A DNA stretch of 14,965 nucleotides from a bacterium UBP3_UBA3054 (lineage in GTDB: Bacteria; Auribacterota; UBA3054): NCBI GenBank assembly GCA_002366995.1, contig DFCM01000120.1, positions 1 to 14,965 on the forward strand. The letters run 5' to 3'. This document shows positions 7,253-14,098 of this stretch, piece after piece. The position numbers and the translations under genes are program-made. Each line of letters begins with the position of its first letter. The stretch's first letter is position 1. Under the pieces are notes generated by a model. That model saw only the letters and a program-made list of their open reading frames with translations. It ran no database searches and had not been told where the DNA came from.

Positions 7253-7293
7253 GTCTTGCTCCGAAATATGTAGTTATACTTCTATATCTTTTT

Positions 7294-7322
7294 ATTATAC
7301 CCAATTTCGTGTCTGAATGAAA
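7294..7322 (-). promoter_or_regulatory. Candidate sigma70-type promoter for the HAD-pilus operon
   Basis: The minus strand has a perfect TATAAT at 7294-7299 in an AT-rich gap between the upstream terminator and the HAD-like gene, about 41 nt before its ATG. Seventeen nucleotides upstream is TTTCAT (7317-7322), a poor -35 element. The position directly after a terminator and before the first gene of a run is what makes the call credible. Confidence 0.5.
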
Positions 7323-7325
7323 CAC

Positions 7326-7351
7326 AAAAAAAAAGGGGCCCCGCGGGCCCC
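7326..7351 (-). terminator. Intrinsic terminator after the acyltransferase-PAP2 gene
   Basis: Read on the minus strand, the perfect arms GGGGCCC and GGGCCCC (7345-7351 and 7335-7341) surround a 3-nt loop and are followed at once by nine T residues (7334 down to 7326). This is a textbook rho-independent terminator. It sits 14 nt after the TGA of the NeuD-PAP2 gene and separates the etf transcription unit from the HAD-pilus unit. On the plus strand the stem is preceded, not followed, by the A-run, so it should act only in the minus direction. Confidence 0.9.
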
Positions 7352-7365
7352 AATTTCAAGGACTT

Positions 7366-8712
7366 TCAGTCCTTCGCGATACGCGCTTTTTTCAACAGTT
7401 TCTCAACCAAGTCGAGAACTATCGGCGCAAGGAATTCCTTGACCAGCAGCGCGATCGCGATGCCCGCCGTGGCGCCGGCCACGGTGTCCGAGAGGAAATG
7501 CCTCTCCATCAGGATGCGGTCGGCCATCATGAGAACGGCCGTCACGACGAAAAAGGGCCTGAGTTTCGGGAAGATGAACCAGAAGACCGTCGCCATGGTG
7601 GCCACTTCCATGGAATGTCCGGAGGGGAAGCTCTTGAAAGCGTTCTTGGTCTGTTCGTAGAAGAAGAAGCCGTAATGGCCTGCCTCGCGGAAAAGATTGT
7701 AAGGCCTGGCCCGGCGGAAAAGCTCCTTCAGAAGGCTGGTCATGATCCCGCAGACGCCCATGGAAAGCAGATAGTAGCCCAGCTTCCTATACCACTCGCG
7801 GTTGAACCTGATGAAAGTGAAATACACGAAGAAGGGCGCCACCAGCATCGTGACGTAAGGCTTCTTGCAGATCAGCGAGATCTCGCCCAGCAGATTGAGG
7901 TTCTGCAGTTTTTCCCTGAGAGGCGTGTGCACGAACTCCGCCAGCACGCGGTCGTAGCGCCAGATGGAAAGCAATATGAAGGCGGTGGCGAAAACAAGGG
8001 ACACTATGACGATGGTGAGAGTTCTTTTCGCGCTGTCGCTCATTCTTGGCGCCAGCTTCCTGGCTTCGGGATCCTTCGGTCTTTTGTTGCTTTTCACCGC
8101 TTTGGCGGGAGAGCCGAAGGCTACCGTGTTGTCGCCGATATTTTTTACGACAATGGAGCCTGAACCTATGAGGTCGTTGGCGCCGATTCTGACAAGCGGC
8201 TTGACGATACTGCCCGCGCCTACGGTGGTCAGAGGGCCGACGCTCACAGCGCCGGTCAGGATGACACCCGGGCAGACGTGGGAGTAAGAACCCACCTTGC
8301 AGTCATGGTCGACGCTCGCCTTGCTGTTGATGATGACGCCGTCGCCTATTTCCGCCCTGGGGCCTATGAAGGCTCCGGCCGCCACGAAGACGCCCTCTCC
8401 CAGCTTCGCGGATGGGTCAACGAAAGCCGTCGGATGGACGATGGTCTCGGGCGTGAAGCCCAGCTCTTTGGCTTTATGAAGAAGCGTGAAGCGGGCCTCG
8501 TTGGAGCCTATGGCGGCGTGGACCTTATCCGCCTTCCCCTTCAGGGAAGCGAGGTCCGCGATCTTGCCTTTCACTTCGCCTTCTATGACTTTGCTGCCAA
8601 GGGGAAGGCCGTCGTCCAAAAAGGCCTCGACGCCCTTTCCGGAAGAAAGGAGCGCCGCTTCCACGACCGCGGCGTGTCCGCCGCCGCCAAGTATGACGAT
8701 GCTTTCAGGCAC
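7366..8712 (-). CDS. Fusion of NeuD/PglD-like sugar O/N-acyltransferase and membrane PAP2 phosphatase
   Basis: A 448-residue two-domain protein. Residues 1-210 match NeuD/PglD-type sialic-acid or amino-sugar acetyltransferases: a Rossmann-like start (VILGGGGHAAVV, 6-17), then left-handed beta-helix hexapeptide repeats with the probable catalytic His136 in ASVDHDCKVG (132-141). Residues about 230-448 form a multi-span membrane domain (helices near 231-250, 285-301, 311-325, 368-382 and 411-427) with PAP2 motifs KELFRRARP (329-337), SFPSGHS (361-367) and Arg399-x5-His405-x3-Asp409. Asp398 replaces the Ser often seen before that Arg. PAP2 enzymes remove phosphate from lipid phosphates such as undecaprenyl pyrophosphate. 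The GTG start directly follows the etfA stop codon, and its position fits the family N-terminus. An envelope-glycan role is inferred: modifying a sugar and recycling its lipid carrier. No Shine-Dalgarno is seen, so reinitiation after etfA is likely. Confidence 0.88.
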   Translation of the reverse strand: MPESIVILGGGGHAAVVEAALLSSGKGVEAFLDDGLPLGSKVIEGEVKGKIADLASLKGKADKVHAAIGSNEARFTLLHKAKELGFTPETIVHPTAFVDPSAKLGEGVFVAAGAFIGPRAEIGDGVIINSKASVDHDCKVGSYSHVCPGVILTGAVSVGPLTTVGAGSIVKPLVRIGANDLIGSGSIVVKNIGDNTVAFGSPAKAVKSNKRPKDPEARKLAPRMSDSAKRTLTIVIVSLVFATAFILLSIWRYDRVLAEFVHTPLREKLQNLNLLGEISLICKKPYVTMLVAPFFVYFTFIRFNREWYRKLGYYLLSMGVCGIMTSLLKELFRRARPYNLFREAGHYGFFFYEQTKNAFKSFPSGHSMEVATMATVFWFIFPKLRPFFVVTAVLMMADRILMERHFLSDTVAGATAGIAIALLVKEFLAPIVLDLVEKLLKKARIAKD

Positions 8713-9903
8713 TTACTTTTTCAGCTCTTTTATGATGAGGGGAATGATCTCGAAAAGGTCGCCGCAGATCGCGTAGTTGGCGATCTTCATCATGGGGCAT
8801 TCCGGATCCTTGTTGATGGCAACGATGACGTCCGAAGACTGCATGCCGACAAGATGCTGGATCTGGCCGGAGATGCCGCAGGCGATGTAAACTTTCGGAC
8901 AGACCGTTTTGCCCGTCTGTCCCACCTGGTGGGCATAAGGTATCCAGCCGGCGTCGACAGCCGCCCTGCTGGCGCCCACAGCGCCTCCCAGGGCCTCCGC
9001 CAGTTCTTTCAGCAAGGCGAAATTCTCCGGGCCTTTCATGCCGCGGCCGCCGCTGACGATGATGTTGGCGTCAGTCAGCTTCACCTGCTCGCCGATATTT
9101 TCGACGACTTCCAGAACTTTGCTTCTTAAAGAAAGATCTTCCTTGTTGAAGGCAACCGTTTCCACTTCGCCGGCGCGGGAAGGATCAGGCTCAGCTTCCG
9201 CGAAGACTTTGTGCCTGACGGTCGCCATCTGCGGCCTGGTGTTCTGGCAGCGGATCCTCGCCATAATGTTGCCGCCGAAAGCCGGGCGCGTCTGGATGAG
9301 CAGACCGGTCTCGGGATCGATGTGCAGTCCCGTGCAGTCCGCGGTCAAACCGGTCTTGAGCATGACCGCCACACGGGGCATCAGGGCGCGGCCGATGGTG
9401 GTGGCGCCGCAGAGGATGATCTCAGGTTTGCGTTCTTTTACCAGGCGGTAAAGGACATTGGAATAAGTGAGGTCGTCGAAATCTTTCAGTTCGGTAGCGG
9501 AAACGGAAATGACTTTGTCCGCGCCTTTGGATATGAGCTGTTTTTCTATTTCGGCGTTGCTGCCGTCGTGCAGCACGACAGCCACCACTTTGTTCGGTTT
9601 CTGCGTGGACAGTTCCCTGGCCTTCGCCAGAAGCTCAAAACTGACGCCCGCGACCTGGCCCTTCTTCTGTTCCGCGAAGACCCAGATGTCCTTGTAACTG
9701 GTCAGATCGTCCTTGGCTTCCATTTCCTCTTTGACGACGGTTATGGCTTCGCAGGGACAGACTGTGGCGCATTTCCCGCAGAATTTGCATTTGGTCTCTT
9801 CCACAAAGGCGCAGTTGTCAACCAGACTCAAAGCGCCGAAAGGACACTGGGCGACGCACGCTCCGCATCCCACGCATGTTTCTTTATTGATCTTTATCGG
9901 CAT
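8713..9903 (-). CDS. etfA: Electron transfer flavoprotein alpha subunit with N-terminal 2[4Fe-4S] ferredoxin domain
   Basis: A 396-residue EtfA with an added N-terminal ferredoxin module. Cys10, Cys13, Cys16, Cys20 and Cys39, Cys42, Cys45, Cys49 form two CxxCxxCxxxC(P) motifs for two [4Fe-4S] clusters. From about residue 70 it is standard EtfA: domain I (72-250), then the FAD-binding domain with SGGRGMKGPENF (284-295), GASRAAVDAGW (310-320), HQVGQTGKTV (325-334) and YIACGISGQIQH (339-350). It pairs with EtfB and passes electrons between NADH or ferredoxin and the acyl-CoA dehydrogenase in the cytoplasm. The same module arrangement is known from CarE of the Acetobacterium woodii caffeyl-CoA reductase, an electron-bifurcating complex. 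EtfA lacking the module is about 320-340 residues. TAAGGAG overlapping the etfB stop codon supports the start. Bifurcation is inferred, not shown. Confidence 0.95.
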   Translation of the reverse strand: MPIKINKETCVGCGACVAQCPFGALSLVDNCAFVEETKCKFCGKCATVCPCEAITVVKEEMEAKDDLTSYKDIWVFAEQKKGQVAGVSFELLAKARELSTQKPNKVVAVVLHDGSNAEIEKQLISKGADKVISVSATELKDFDDLTYSNVLYRLVKERKPEIILCGATTIGRALMPRVAVMLKTGLTADCTGLHIDPETGLLIQTRPAFGGNIMARIRCQNTRPQMATVRHKVFAEAEPDPSRAGEVETVAFNKEDLSLRSKVLEVVENIGEQVKLTDANIIVSGGRGMKGPENFALLKELAEALGGAVGASRAAVDAGWIPYAHQVGQTGKTVCPKVYIACGISGQIQHLVGMQSSDVIVAINKDPECPMMKIANYAICGDLFEIIPLIIKELKK

Positions 9904-9908
9904 GATGA

Positions 9909-9915
9909 CTCCTTA
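9909..9915 (-). promoter_or_regulatory. Shine-Dalgarno site of etfA overlapping the etfB stop codon
   Basis: TAAGGAG on the minus strand contains the etfB stop codon (TAA, 9913-9915) and a full AAGGAG ribosome site. A 5-nt spacer separates it from the etfA ATG at 9901-9903. The overlap suggests coupled translation, which would help make the two subunits in equal amounts. Confidence 0.7.
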
Positions 9916-10698
9916 CAAAAGCTGGGCTTCTTTCAAAGCGGTGACGAGCGATCTGGCCTGCTCTTCGGGCGCGCCTTCGATTTTCACTCCGCCCTGTCTG
10001 GCCTCGGGTGAGAATATCTCGACCACGTTTGTGGGAGAGCCTTTCAATCCGAGCCTTGTGAGGTCGGCTTCGATGTCGGCGGCGGTCATCACTTTTATCT
10101 GGGCCCTCTTGGCCGCCATCTTGCCTTTCAAGCTGGCGATCCTGGGCTCGTTGATCTCTTTCACGACGGTCACGACCGCGGGAAGCGTCACTTCCACCAC
10201 GTCGTAGCCTTCTTCCGTCATGCGTTCTACGACCATCTTTCCGTCCGCGCACTCTCTCACTTTCCTGACGCAGGTGACCTGCGGGATGTCAAGGTTCACG
10301 GCGATGCCGGGGCCCACCTGGGCGGTGTCGCCGTCTATTGCCTGCTTGCCGCCTAAGATGAGGTCGTAATCACCAAGTTTGCTGATGGTCTGGGAAAGGG
10401 CGTAGGAAGTGGCCAGCGTGTCGGAGCCCGCCACCGCTCTGTCGGAGAGGAGGACGGCCTCGTCGGCGCCCAAACTTATGGCTTCCCTTAAGACCGCTTC
10501 CGCCATGGGAGGGCCCATGCAGACGACGGTCACTTTTCCGCCTAATTTTTCTTTCAGTCTGACAGCCTCTTCGAGGGCGTAGGCGTCCAGGGGGTTCATC
10601 ATGGACTCGACGCCTTCCCTAACGAGGGTCTTCGTCTCAGGGTTGATGCGGACGTTGGCCGCATCGGGGACCTGCTTTATGGTTACGATGATGTTCAT
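9913..10698 (-). CDS. etfB: Electron transfer flavoprotein beta subunit
   Basis: A 261-residue EtfB, the usual family length, opening with MNIIVTIKQVPD and continuing with NPLDAYALEEAVRLKE (35-50). The nucleotide-site loop reads KQAIDGDTAQVGP (118-130). In electron-bifurcating ETFs this DGDTAQVGP form accompanies a second FAD in EtfB. Mitochondrial-type ETFs, which hold AMP there, read DDxNQT. The conserved C-terminal signature around VERMTEEGYDVVEVTLPAVV (157-176) is present. EtfB would accept electrons from NADH and split them between the EtfA ferredoxin clusters (or free ferredoxin) and the acyl-CoA dehydrogenase. It lies 14 nt after the dehydrogenase gene. No Shine-Dalgarno is visible before its ATG; the leader is A/T-rich. 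Confidence 0.95.
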   Translation of the reverse strand: MNIIVTIKQVPDAANVRINPETKTLVREGVESMMNPLDAYALEEAVRLKEKLGGKVTVVCMGPPMAEAVLREAISLGADEAVLLSDRAVAGSDTLATSYALSQTISKLGDYDLILGGKQAIDGDTAQVGPGIAVNLDIPQVTCVRKVRECADGKMVVERMTEEGYDVVEVTLPAVVTVVKEINEPRIASLKGKMAAKRAQIKVMTAADIEADLTRLGLKGSPTNVVEIFSPEARQGGVKIEGAPEEQARSLVTALKEAQLL

Positions 10699-10712
10699 AG
10701 CTTTTTAAAAGA

Positions 10713-11882
10713 TTATTTTTTAGCGGCCGCTTCCTTGATGAGGCACTGGCCGATTACTTCGCGCTGGATCTGGTTGGTGCCTTCGTAGATCTGGGTGATC
10801 TTGGCGTCGCGCATTCTCTTCTCCATCGGGTATTCCTTCATGTAGCCGTAGCCGCCGAAGACCTGGACAGCGTCGGTCGTCACCTGCATGGCGACGTCGG
10901 AGGCGTAGCACTTGGCGATGGCGGATTCCTTGGAGCAGTTGCGGTCGCCGGAGTCGATGGAGCGGGCCGTGGCGTAGACCATGGCGCGGGCGGTCTCGAC
11001 CTTCATGGCCATGTCGGCCAAGAGGAAGCGCAGGCCCTGGTTGCTGATGACGGGCTTGCCGAACTGTTCCCTGGTCCTGGCGTAATCGACGGCGTCCTCA
11101 AGAGCGCCGGCGGCGATGCCCAGAGCCTGGGCGGCCACGCCGGGTCGGGACATGTCGAAGGTCTTCATGGCGGACAGGAAGCCGTGGCCTTCCTTGCCGA
11201 GGATGGCGGAAGCGGGGATCTTGCAGTCTTCGAAGACCAGCTCATAAGTCGAGGAGGCGCGGATGCCCATCTTGTTTTCCTTCTTGCCGAAAGAGAAGCC
11301 CGGCGTGCCCTTGTCGACCAGGAAGGCCGTGGCGCCTCTGGCGCCGCGCGTCTTGTCGGTCATGGCGATGACGGTGTACATCTCGGCCACGTTGCCGTTG
11401 GTGATCCACTGCTTGGTGCCGTTCAGGATGTAGTAGTCCCCTTCTTTCCTGGCGGTCGTCTGGATGCCGCCGGCGTTGGAGCCTGCGCAGGCTTCCGTCA
11501 GCGCGAAGGCCGCGAGCTTTTCACCGGCCGCTATGGCGGGCAGGTATTTCTGCTTCTGTTCTTCGTTGCCGAAAAGGATAAGCGGGATGGTTCCCAAAGC
11601 GGTCGCGGCCAGGCCAAGGGAGATGCCGCCGCAGACTTTGCTGAGCTCTTCCACGGCCACCACCAGGTTCATGATGCCCATCTGTCCTTCCGGGCAGATG
11701 CCGCCGTAAGTCTCGGGGATATATACGCCGCAAAGACCGGCTTCCGCGATCTTTTCCTGGACGTCCCAGGCGAATTCGTTCTTTTCGTCGTACTCGGCAG
11801 CCACCGGCTTGATGTACTTCTGGGCGACCTCGCGGGCCGTATCCTTTATCATCTGTTCAGTTTCGGTTAGGAAGTAATTCAT
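10713..11882 (-). CDS. Acyl-CoA dehydrogenase (butyryl-CoA/enoyl-CoA reductase type)
   Basis: A 389-residue FAD enzyme of the short-chain acyl-CoA dehydrogenase family. Visible signatures are FALTEACAGSNAGG (126-139, FAD/substrate motif), ILNGTKQWITNG (152-163), RPGVAAQALGIAAGALEDA (246-264) and the C-terminal VFGGYGYMKEYPMEKRMRDA (341-360). The catalytic base is Glu367 in QIYEGTNQIQR (364-374), its position in the butyryl-CoA dehydrogenase class. Next to etfB and a ferredoxin-bearing etfA it probably runs as a reductase of crotonyl-CoA, acrylyl-CoA, caffeyl-CoA or a similar enoyl-CoA in an anaerobe. The acyl group cannot be told from sequence. No thiolase, hydroxyacyl-CoA dehydrogenase or crotonase gene is nearby. 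It is first in its transcription unit, with an AAAGGAA ribosome site 6 nt before the ATG. Confidence 0.93.
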   Translation of the reverse strand: MNYFLTETEQMIKDTAREVAQKYIKPVAAEYDEKNEFAWDVQEKIAEAGLCGVYIPETYGGICPEGQMGIMNLVVAVEELSKVCGGISLGLAATALGTIPLILFGNEEQKQKYLPAIAAGEKLAAFALTEACAGSNAGGIQTTARKEGDYYILNGTKQWITNGNVAEMYTVIAMTDKTRGARGATAFLVDKGTPGFSFGKKENKMGIRASSTYELVFEDCKIPASAILGKEGHGFLSAMKTFDMSRPGVAAQALGIAAGALEDAVDYARTREQFGKPVISNQGLRFLLADMAMKVETARAMVYATARSIDSGDRNCSKESAIAKCYASDVAMQVTTDAVQVFGGYGYMKEYPMEKRMRDAKITQIYEGTNQIQREVIGQCLIKEAAAKK

Positions 11883-11919
11883 AATATTTCCTTTTGGTTG
11901 TTATTGTTTACTAGTGAAT

Positions 11920-11951
11920 ATTATATCAAAAAACCTTTTTCGGGCGGTCAA
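11920..11951 (-). promoter_or_regulatory. Candidate promoter of the acyl-CoA dehydrogenase-etf operon
   Basis: In the AT-rich 65-nt gap, the minus strand carries a perfect TATAAT (11920-11925), about 37 nt before the ATG. The best -35 match is TTGACC at 11946-11951, which overlaps the recG stop codon. The spacing is 20 bp, longer than the usual 16-18, so either the -35 is weak or the promoter relies on the -10 box. Confidence 0.5.
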
Positions 11952-11958
11952 AAGCCCG
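11928..11958 (-). terminator. Possible weak terminator at the end of recG
   Basis: On the minus strand CGGGC (11954-11958) and GCCCG (11941-11945) can pair across an 8-nt loop that contains the recG TGA. A run of six T residues follows only after a 7-nt spacer. The short stem and displaced U-tract make this a poor intrinsic terminator. It also overlaps the promoter candidate, so read-through from recG into the next gene is possible. Confidence 0.25.
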
Positions 11959-14095
11959 GCACGGTGAATTCCGCCCCGTAACGCAGCGCCACCCTTGTCA
12001 GGAAAGCCTCTTTGATCTCAGGAGAAAGCGCGCCTGCTTCGTAAGCCTCTATCATTTTTTCCGCCAGTTCTTTTGCCAGCATCAATTCCTGCTTATCCCT
12101 GTTGGGATTCGCCAGGTAAAGCGTCGGGTGCCCGGACTGTTTTTCTCCGAAGAACTCGCCCGGCCCTCTCAGTTCCATATCCGCCTCCGCGATCTCGAAG
12201 CCGTCGTTCGTCTTCGCCATGACTTCCAGCCGGCGGTTCTCCGTCATGCCGGTAAGCAGAGGCTGGGAAAACTCGTCATCGCCCTTTTCCAACGGAGTAT
12301 TGTCGACGAGCACGCAGTAGGACTGAAGATTCCCCCGGCCGATGCGGCCCCTGAGCTGGTGAAGCTGGGCCAAGCCGAAGCGCTGGGCGTCCTCTATCAC
12401 CATGACGCTGGCGTTGGGAACGTCGACGCCGACTTCGATGACGGTCGTGCAGACCAGGACTTTTATCTCCCCTGCCCTAAATTTCCGCATGGTCTCTTCT
12501 TTCACTTCCTTTTCCAGCCTTCCGTGCACGATCCCGAGCTTGAGGTCAGGGAAGACTTTCTTCGACAGCACCTCAAACATTTCCGCGGCGGCCTTCGCTT
12601 CCCTCTTGTCGCTTTCGTCGATCTGGGGATAGACGATATAGGCCTGGCGCCCGGCCTCCGCTTCTTTCCTGATGAAATTCCAGACGGAGGGCAGTCTTTC
12701 CGGCGTCACCACGTAAGTCTTAATGGGGATGCGACCGGCGGGAGGCGCTTTTATGACGGAAATGTCGAGATGCCCGTAAAGCGTCATGGCCAAACTTCTC
12801 GGAATGGGGGTGGCCGTCATGATCAGGGTGTCGGGAACGCTTTCGGCTTCCCTCAGCATCGCCCTCTGGGCGACGCCGAACTTGTGCTGCTCGTCGATGA
12901 CGACCAGGCCGAGGTTGGGAACGGACTCCTTGACGTGCAGGAGCGAATGCGTTCCGACCAGTATGAAATTCTTTTCTTCCTCGAAACGTTTGAGAAGCTC
13001 TTTTTTCTCCTTGGCTTTCATGCCGCCGTAAGACAAAAGCACGTCCACGCCGATCAGATCGCACCACTTCTTCAGCGTTTCAAAATGCTGCCTGGCCAGT
13101 ATCTCGGTCGGCGCCATGATGGCGGCGTTGTAGCCGCTCTCGACCGCCATCAGCATGGCGGTGGCGGCCACGACCGTTTTCCCGCTTCCCACGTCGCCCT
13201 GCAGCAGACGGTGCATTGGGCGGCTGGCTAGCATGTCGTTTTTGATCTCGCTTAGAACGCTGAGCTGATCCTTTGTCAGCTTGAAAGGCAGTTTGTTCAA
13301 AAAATCGACTATCAGTTTTCCCGGCACGAGATGGTGGGCTTCGTAATTCTCCTTCTGCATGACTTTTTTTGTCAGGACGTTCCCGACCTGCAGGGCGAAG
13401 AATTCGTCCACTATGAGGCGGCGGCGCGCTTTCGCGATCTCCTCTTCGCCCGCCTTGTTCGGATCGTGAAGAAGTTTTACGGACTCGGAGATATCTTTAA
13501 GCGCGAATTTTCTCAATTCGTCCTCGGGAAGGTATTCCCTGAAACTGGGCAGCGCCTCGGAGATGAGACTGCCCATCACCGTCCTTAAAACGCCCTGCGT
13601 CAAACCTTCCGTCGTATGATAGACGGGAAGCTTCTTCCCTTCGTAATTGTCCGGATGGAAATCGTCGTCCAGATATATGACGTCAGGATTCGTCATCTGG
13701 AGACATCCGGCAAAAGCGCCGTGGCAGACGCCGTGGAAAAGCACTTTTTTTCCGACTTCGAATTTGTCGGCTATCCAGGGCTGGTTGAACCAGACGCCTT
13801 GGGCCGTGCCGCCGGAGTTCTCTATCAGCACCTTGACGAGCTTCAGGCGCTTTTTGAAAGTTTTTTCCGCTTTCACGGAAACGACTTTCCCGTAAACGAG
13901 CGCCTCACCGCCTTCCTTTACCTGGTCGGGACGCAGTATCTTCGAATAGTCCTCGTAGCGGTAAGGGAAGAAGGTCAGGGCGTCCCAAAGAGTAGCTACT
14001 CCGCAGCGGGATAAAAGCGCCGCGCGGCGGGCTGTCACGCCCTTCACGGTGCCAGTAGGCCTCTGCAGCAGTTCGTACTCTTTTGTTTCGGGCAT
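11948..14095 (-). CDS. recG: ATP-dependent DNA helicase RecG
   Basis: A 715-residue superfamily 2 helicase that reverses stalled replication forks and branch-migrates Holliday and R-loop structures. The N-terminal wedge/OB region (about 15-145, including FFPYRYEDYS) binds the branch point. The helicase core has Walker A GDVGSGKT (300-307), motif Ia around APTEILARQHF (328-338), DEQH box (401-404), MTATPIPRS (426-434), GVDVPNASVMVIEDAQRFGL (556-575) and motif VI QLRGRIGRG (580-588). The RecG-specific TRG region is present (GFEIAEADMELRGPGEFFG, 632-650). Length is slightly above the roughly 690 of E. coli RecG, and all key motifs are intact. The ATG lies 3 nt after the purN stop codon, with an AAGGG ribosome site inside the purN 3' end, so translation is coupled to purN. 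Confidence 0.97.
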   Translation of the reverse strand: MPETKEYELLQRPTGTVKGVTARRAALLSRCGVATLWDALTFFPYRYEDYSKILRPDQVKEGGEALVYGKVVSVKAEKTFKKRLKLVKVLIENSGGTAQGVWFNQPWIADKFEVGKKVLFHGVCHGAFAGCLQMTNPDVIYLDDDFHPDNYEGKKLPVYHTTEGLTQGVLRTVMGSLISEALPSFREYLPEDELRKFALKDISESVKLLHDPNKAGEEEIAKARRRLIVDEFFALQVGNVLTKKVMQKENYEAHHLVPGKLIVDFLNKLPFKLTKDQLSVLSEIKNDMLASRPMHRLLQGDVGSGKTVVAATAMLMAVESGYNAAIMAPTEILARQHFETLKKWCDLIGVDVLLSYGGMKAKEKKELLKRFEEEKNFILVGTHSLLHVKESVPNLGLVVIDEQHKFGVAQRAMLREAESVPDTLIMTATPIPRSLAMTLYGHLDISVIKAPPAGRIPIKTYVVTPERLPSVWNFIRKEAEAGRQAYIVYPQIDESDKREAKAAAEMFEVLSKKVFPDLKLGIVHGRLEKEVKEETMRKFRAGEIKVLVCTTVIEVGVDVPNASVMVIEDAQRFGLAQLHQLRGRIGRGNLQSYCVLVDNTPLEKGDDEFSQPLLTGMTENRRLEVMAKTNDGFEIAEADMELRGPGEFFGEKQSGHPTLYLANPNRDKQELMLAKELAEKMIEAYEAGALSPEIKEAFLTRVALRYGAEFTVPGF

Positions 14096-14098
14096 ATC

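Noticed and set aside
7253..7365. Possible small RNA or riboswitch in the longest intergenic gap
   Set aside because: The 113-nt gap is explained by the upstream terminator and a TATAAT promoter. I see no conserved riboswitch core or a second terminator before the HAD-like start.
8278..9129. Plus-strand open frame of 283 codons across the etfA/fusion junction
   Set aside because: Overlaps two well-supported genes in antisense and shows no domain or membrane pattern.
11883..11947. Possible operator palindrome in the acyl-CoA dehydrogenase leader
   Set aside because: AT-rich half-matches such as AATATT near the start codon are short and occur by chance in AT-rich sequence. No convincing dyad of 6 bp or more per arm is present around the -10 box.
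12128..13231. Long plus-strand open frame (367 codons) opposite recG
   Set aside because: It lies entirely antisense to recG, whose motifs are all intact. The translation is rich in His/Arg/Asp without any domain, as expected of the complement of a GC-rich gene.
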